Shown here piece by piece: positions 6,081 through 9,090 of a DNA stretch of 9,090 bases; position 1 is the first letter of the stretch; the number at the start of each line of letters is the position of its first letter. The DNA comes from CBDTYW01 sp965364735 (lineage in GTDB: Bacteria > Actinomycetota > Nitriliruptoria > Nitriliruptorales > Nitriliruptoraceae). The stretch is from contig CBDTYW010000148.1 in the NCBI GenBank assembly GCA_965364735.1, positions 1 to 9,090 of the forward strand. The letters are read 5' to 3'. Below the pieces are notes generated by a model. It was given only the letters and a program-made list of their open reading frames with translations, searched no databases and was not told where the DNA came from. Both the position numbers and the translations under genes were made by a program.

Positions 6081-7118
6081 ATGGACGAGCACGGCGGATT
6101 GGTGCTGGAGCGCGTCACCGTCGCGCCCGGCCGCTCGATCGTGCTGCGTGGCGTTGACCTGCATGTCGCCGCCAGGACCATGACCACGCTCGTGGGTCCG
6201 TCGGGGGCTGGCAAGACCACGTTGCTGCGCGCGGTTGCGGGGCTCGTGCCGCTGACCGACGGGCGGATCGTCCTCGACGGCCGCGACCTCGACGGGGTCA
6301 GGACGGCCAAGCGCCGCATCGGCGTCGTGTTCCAGCAGCCGCGGCTGTTCCCGAACCTGACCGTGTCCGAGAACGTCAGCTTCGGGCTGCGCGCCCGCGG
6401 TGTGGATCACGACGAGCGACGAGAGACCGCCAGGGTCCTGCTGGACCAGATGGGGCTCGCCGGGTTCGCGGATCGCTCCGTCCGCGGGCTGAGCGGCGGC
6501 GAGCAGCAGCGCGTCAACCTGGCGCGCGCGCTGGCGATCGAGCCGGACCTGCTGCTCTTCGACGAGCCGCTGTCCGCGGTCGACCCGAACCGCCGCGCCG
6601 AGCTGCGCGCGCTGATCGTCGACCTCCACCGCTCGCGACCGACGACCTCGCTCTACATCACCCATGACCGTGAGGAGGCCGCCGAGCTCGGCGACCAGCT
6701 CGGCGTCATGCTCGACGGCAGCATCGTGCAGTGCGGGCCACCCCGTGAGCTCTTCGAGCGCCCTGCGTCGGCGTTCGTCGCCGGGTTCTTCGGGGCGGAG
6801 AACATCGTCTCGTTGACGCTGGCAGCCGAGCTGTCCGGGTCGACCTCGGAACCCGACGACGGACGCTGCGGGGTGATCCGCCCCGAGCACGTCGAGCTCG
6901 GCACGACGGGTGTCGTCGGGACGGTGGTCGTCGCGTCCTACCTCGGCTCACACGTCCGCGTGGAGCTCGAGCTCGCCCTCCCCGGCGCGCCGATCGTCGT
7001 GGCACGCGTCCGCACGGACCACGCCCCGAGCGTCGGCTCCCGCATCCGCGTGGCGGTTGCCGAGCCCAACGTCTGGCGCCTTCCCACGGGCGACGTCCGC
7101 GCCGCCGAACATGCCTGA
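6081..7118 (+). CDS. ABC transporter ATP-binding protein with TOBE-like C-terminal domain
   Basis: A 345-aa protein from ATG 6081, preceded by AGGGACGG. All nucleotide-binding motifs are intact: Walker A GPSGAGKT (39-46), Q-loop Gln85 in VVFQQPRLFP, signature LSGGEQQ (137-143), Walker B LLLFDE (157-162, catalytic Glu162), D-loop SAVD and H-loop His195 in YITHD. Residues about 260-340, beginning GVIRPEHVEL, look like the TOBE domain of PotA/FbpC/ModC-type ATPases. These bind small ligands or regulate the ATPase. It should energise import on the cytoplasmic side, with the upstream lipoprotein as likely partner. E. coli YnjD, as I recall it, is much shorter and lacks this tail, so this may not be a direct orthologue. 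No permease gene is adjacent. The next gene starts 31 bp after its stop, or overlaps it by 8 bp if an earlier ATG is used. Confidence 0.85.
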   Translation: MDEHGGLVLERVTVAPGRSIVLRGVDLHVAARTMTTLVGPSGAGKTTLLRAVAGLVPLTDGRIVLDGRDLDGVRTAKRRIGVVFQQPRLFPNLTVSENVSFGLRARGVDHDERRETARVLLDQMGLAGFADRSVRGLSGGEQQRVNLARALAIEPDLLLFDEPLSAVDPNRRAELRALIVDLHRSRPTTSLYITHDREEAAELGDQLGVMLDGSIVQCGPPRELFERPASAFVAGFFGAENIVSLTLAAELSGSTSEPDDGRCGVIRPEHVELGTTGVVGTVVVASYLGSHVRVELELALPGAPIVVARVRTDHAPSVGSRIRVAVAEPNVWRLPTGDVRAAEHA

Positions 7119-7149
7119 CCTTCCCGATCTCATCGCTCCCGGAGCCTCC

Positions 7150-8625
7150 ATGACCACGACCTACGACCTCGCCATCATCGGGGGCGGCACCGCTGCGCTC
7201 GTGGCCTCGGTCGGCGCCGCCGGCGTCGGCGCCAAGGTGGTGCTCATCGAGTCCGACCGCACGGGCGGCGACTGCCTCTGGACCGGGTGCGTGCCGTCGA
7301 AGGCGATCCTCGCCGCCGCGAAGCGCGCCCAGGACGCCCGGACGGCTGACCGCTTCGGCGTCCACGTCGGCGAGGTCCGCGTCGACTTCGCCCAGGTCAT
7401 GGACCACGTCCGCAGCACCCAGCAGACCATCGCCCCCGTGGACTCCCCCGAACGCCTCGAAGGCGAGGGTGTCGAAGTCGTCGCGGGGCGTGGACGGTTC
7501 ACCGGCGAGCACGAGATCACGGTTGCGCTCAACGACGGTGGCGAACGGGTCATCCGCTTCCACAACGCCGTGATCGCGACCGGATCCCAGCCCATGTACC
7601 CGCCGGTCCCCGGGCTCGAGGAGTCCGGCGCGATCACCAACGAGGGCCTCTGGGAGCTCACCGAGCTGCCGCGACGGATGGTCGTGCTGGGTGGCGGACC
7701 GATCGGCGCGGAGCTCGGCCAGGCCTTCTCTCGGCTGGGCAGCGACGTCGCGATCGTCGAGATGGCGCCGCGGATCCTCATCAAGGAAGAGCCCGAGGCG
7801 AGCGCGCTCGTGCACGCCGCCTTCGTCGCCGAGGGCATCGAGGTCCTCGTCGACACGAAGGCCGTCGGGGCGCGTCGCGACACGGTCACCGACGAGATCG
7901 TGCTGACGGTCGAGGCGGCTGCGGGCGGCGCTGCCCGCGAGCTCCGGGCCGACGTGGTGCTCGTGGCTGCCGGGCGACGCCCGTCGACGGCGGGGCTCGG
8001 GCTCGAGCTGGTCGGGGTCGACACCGACCGTCGGGGCGCCGTCGTCGTCGACGACACCCTGAGGACCAGCGCCTCCGGGATCTTCGCGGCGGGCGACGTG
8101 GCCGGCCTGCTTCCCTTCACCCACGTCGCCGGACACCACGGCGGGATCGTCGTCACGAACGCGCTGTTCAAGCTCCGTCGCAAGGTCGAGTCCGCAGCGG
8201 TCCCGTGGGTGACGTTCACCGAGCCCGAGGTCGGCCACGTCGGCCTGACCGAGGCGGACGCGCGCGCCGAGCACGGTGATGACGTCGTCACGTCGACCTT
8301 CCACCACGACCACCTCGACCGCGCGCTCGCGGCCGGCGTCGCGCACGGCTTCACGAAGATCGTCGCCCGCGGCAACGGCAAGATCATCGGCGCGACCATC
8401 GTCGGCGAGGTCGGCGGCGAGGCGACCGCCGAGGTCGTGCAGGTGATGGCGAACGGCGGGAAGTGGGAGGATCTCGGCCAGCGGATCCACGCCTACCCGA
8501 CGTTCGGCGAAGGCGTGGCGAAGGCCGCGAACGAGCACCTGAGGACGAAGTACCTGTCGCCGCGGACCAAGAAGCTCGCCGCTCCTGTGCTGAAGATCAT
8601 GCGCCGATTCTCGGACGCGGACTGA
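7150..8625 (+). CDS. MerA/Lpd-like FAD-dependent pyridine nucleotide-disulfide oxidoreductase
   Basis: A 491-aa flavoprotein. The ATG at 7150 has GGAG at 7141-7144; another in-frame ATG at 7111 overlaps the ATPase stop. The FAD-binding GGGTAA (11-16) is near the N-terminus. The redox disulfide is GGDCLWTGCVPSK, with Cys42 and Cys47. The NAD(P)-binding GGGPIGAELG (181-190) is followed by Glu204 at the end of the second strand, which favours NADH. The second FAD contact is FAAGDV (Asp316). In the C-terminal dimer domain, HAYPT (447-451) has Tyr449 where lipoamide dehydrogenase has its catalytic His (HxHPT), while Glu454 is kept. That is closer to mercuric reductases, but the C-terminal Cys pair and N-terminal metal domain of MerA are absent. 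The basic tail (KYLSPRTKKL) may touch membranes. A thiol or quinone-type electron acceptor is possible; mercury reduction is unlikely. It is probably in one operon with the two transporter genes. Confidence 0.82.
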   Translation: MTTTYDLAIIGGGTAALVASVGAAGVGAKVVLIESDRTGGDCLWTGCVPSKAILAAAKRAQDARTADRFGVHVGEVRVDFAQVMDHVRSTQQTIAPVDSPERLEGEGVEVVAGRGRFTGEHEITVALNDGGERVIRFHNAVIATGSQPMYPPVPGLEESGAITNEGLWELTELPRRMVVLGGGPIGAELGQAFSRLGSDVAIVEMAPRILIKEEPEASALVHAAFVAEGIEVLVDTKAVGARRDTVTDEIVLTVEAAAGGAARELRADVVLVAAGRRPSTAGLGLELVGVDTDRRGAVVVDDTLRTSASGIFAAGDVAGLLPFTHVAGHHGGIVVTNALFKLRRKVESAAVPWVTFTEPEVGHVGLTEADARAEHGDDVVTSTFHHDHLDRALAAGVAHGFTKIVARGNGKIIGATIVGEVGGEATAEVVQVMANGGKWEDLGQRIHAYPTFGEGVAKAANEHLRTKYLSPRTKKLAAPVLKIMRRFSDAD

Positions 8626-8634
8626 CACATGAGG

Positions 8635-9090
8635 TCACCCGCCGTCGCCCCGCTCGGCCGCCCGCCCGCGGTCAGCAGCACCGACGATCACGATCGCGAG
8701 CCGGATCCGCGAGACCGCCGTCACGCCGACGACGCCGGCGAAGACCCACGCGATCGTCGCGAGGTGCTGGCTGAACAACGCCATCGACAGGTGGACGACG
8801 ACCGTCTCGAACCCCTCCGCGAGGCCGCCCACGAACTTCATGGTGCGACCGGATTCGTCGTGGACCTCCAGCCCGCGCTTCTCGGCGATCGAGGAGAGCG
8901 CGAGGAACGCGGATCCGTTCACGTAGTAGGTCAGCAGCAGCACGAGGATCGCGAGCCGGGCATCGGGCTGACCGATGGCGCAGCCGACGACGAAGCTGCC
9001 GTAGGCGATGAAGTCGAAGACGATGTCGAGAAAGCCGCCGAGGTCGTTGTCGCCGGCCGTGCCCTGATGCCGGGCGAGGGCGCCGTCCAC
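8635..9090 (-). CDS. ynjF: YnjF-like CDP-alcohol phosphatidyltransferase, start cut by window edge
   Basis: The frame runs from the window edge at 9090 to the TGA at 8635; 151 residues are visible. The leading GTG is an internal Val, because the catalytic motif starts at once and the family has about 50-60 residues and a membrane segment before it. The motif DGxxAR...GxxxDxxxD is present: DGALAR, then GGFLDIVFD with the metal-binding Asp pair at visible residues 22 and 26. The spacer between AR and G is 10 residues, slightly longer than the usual 8. At least three hydrophobic membrane segments follow. The pattern GSAFLALSSIAEKRG, then FVGGLAEGFET, matches my memory of YnjF. Such enzymes transfer a phosphatidyl group from CDP-diacylglycerol to an alcohol at the membrane; the acceptor is unknown here. 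Convergent with the flavoprotein gene, 9 bp between stops. Confidence 0.8.
   Translation of the reverse strand: MDGALARHQGTAGDNDLGGFLDIVFDFIAYGSFVVGCAIGQPDARLAILVLLLTYYVNGSAFLALSSIAEKRGLEVHDESGRTMKFVGGLAEGFETVVVHLSMALFSQHLATIAWVFAGVVGVTAVSRIRLAIVIVGAADRGRAAERGDGG

Noticed and set aside
6910..7149. Longer N-terminus for the flavoprotein
   Set aside because: This part is an off-frame reading of the ATPase C-terminus. The family begins a few residues before the GGGTAA motif, as with the ATG at 7150.
6706..8628. Very long minus-strand open frame (over 600 codons)
   Set aside because: It is antisense to the ABC ATPase and flavoprotein genes, whose motifs are intact. The translation is Arg/Asp/Gly/His-rich without domains, as expected for the complement of GC-rich coding DNA.
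9085..9090. GTG at the window edge as the start of the phosphatidyltransferase
   Set aside because: The catalytic DGALAR follows immediately, while the family has an N-terminal region and a membrane segment before it. The gene is cut by the window edge.
1..9090. CRISPR array, rRNA or replication origin
   Set aside because: No regularly spaced repeats of array length, rRNA-like stretches or DnaA-box clusters were seen on either strand.

Overview
The window reads as high-GC, Gram-positive, actinobacterium-like DNA. It has a lipobox substrate-binding protein, a surface protein with an LPLTG cell-wall sorting signal, GTG starts on several genes, and strong G/C third positions. The class within the phylum cannot be resolved from the sequence.

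Region 1 (1 to about 3750) looks like an accessory, mobile-DNA-derived stretch. It begins with the 3' part of a degenerate tyrosine-recombinase-like gene. That gene overlaps by ATGA an intact 566-aa DDE-type transposase-like gene (Asp164, Asp302, Glu482). Two bases after the transposase stop, a minus-strand gene converges on it. This gene encodes a small stand-alone FtsH-peptidase (M41)-like HEAAH protein. Next come about 400 bp without a credible gene, then a minus-strand membrane-anchored coiled-coil protein of unknown role. This half is visibly less GC-rich than the second half.

Region 2 (about 3990 to 9090) looks like resident chromosome. It holds an LPLTG-anchored surface protein, then a structured intergenic segment, then a three-gene plus-strand run. 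The run encodes a YnjB-type solute-binding lipoprotein, an ABC ATPase with a TOBE-type tail, and a MerA/Lpd-like FAD disulfide oxidoreductase. A minus-strand gene, cut by the window edge, converges on this run and encodes a CDP-alcohol phosphatidyltransferase resembling YnjF. From memory, the E. coli ynj locus holds binding-protein, permease, ATPase, sulfurtransferase and CDP-alcohol phosphatidyltransferase genes. The present locus is therefore a rearranged ynj-like cluster that carries a MerA-like flavoprotein and shows no permease gene in the expected place.

The binding protein would capture an unknown solute outside the membrane, and the ATPase would power import through a permease encoded elsewhere. 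The flavoprotein and the lipid-head-group enzyme are probably functional partners by conserved neighbourhood, but the substrate and pathway are unknown. The points most worth following are the integrase-like/transposase pair, the permease-less ynj-like cluster with its flavoprotein, and the competing RNA hairpins upstream of the binding-protein gene.
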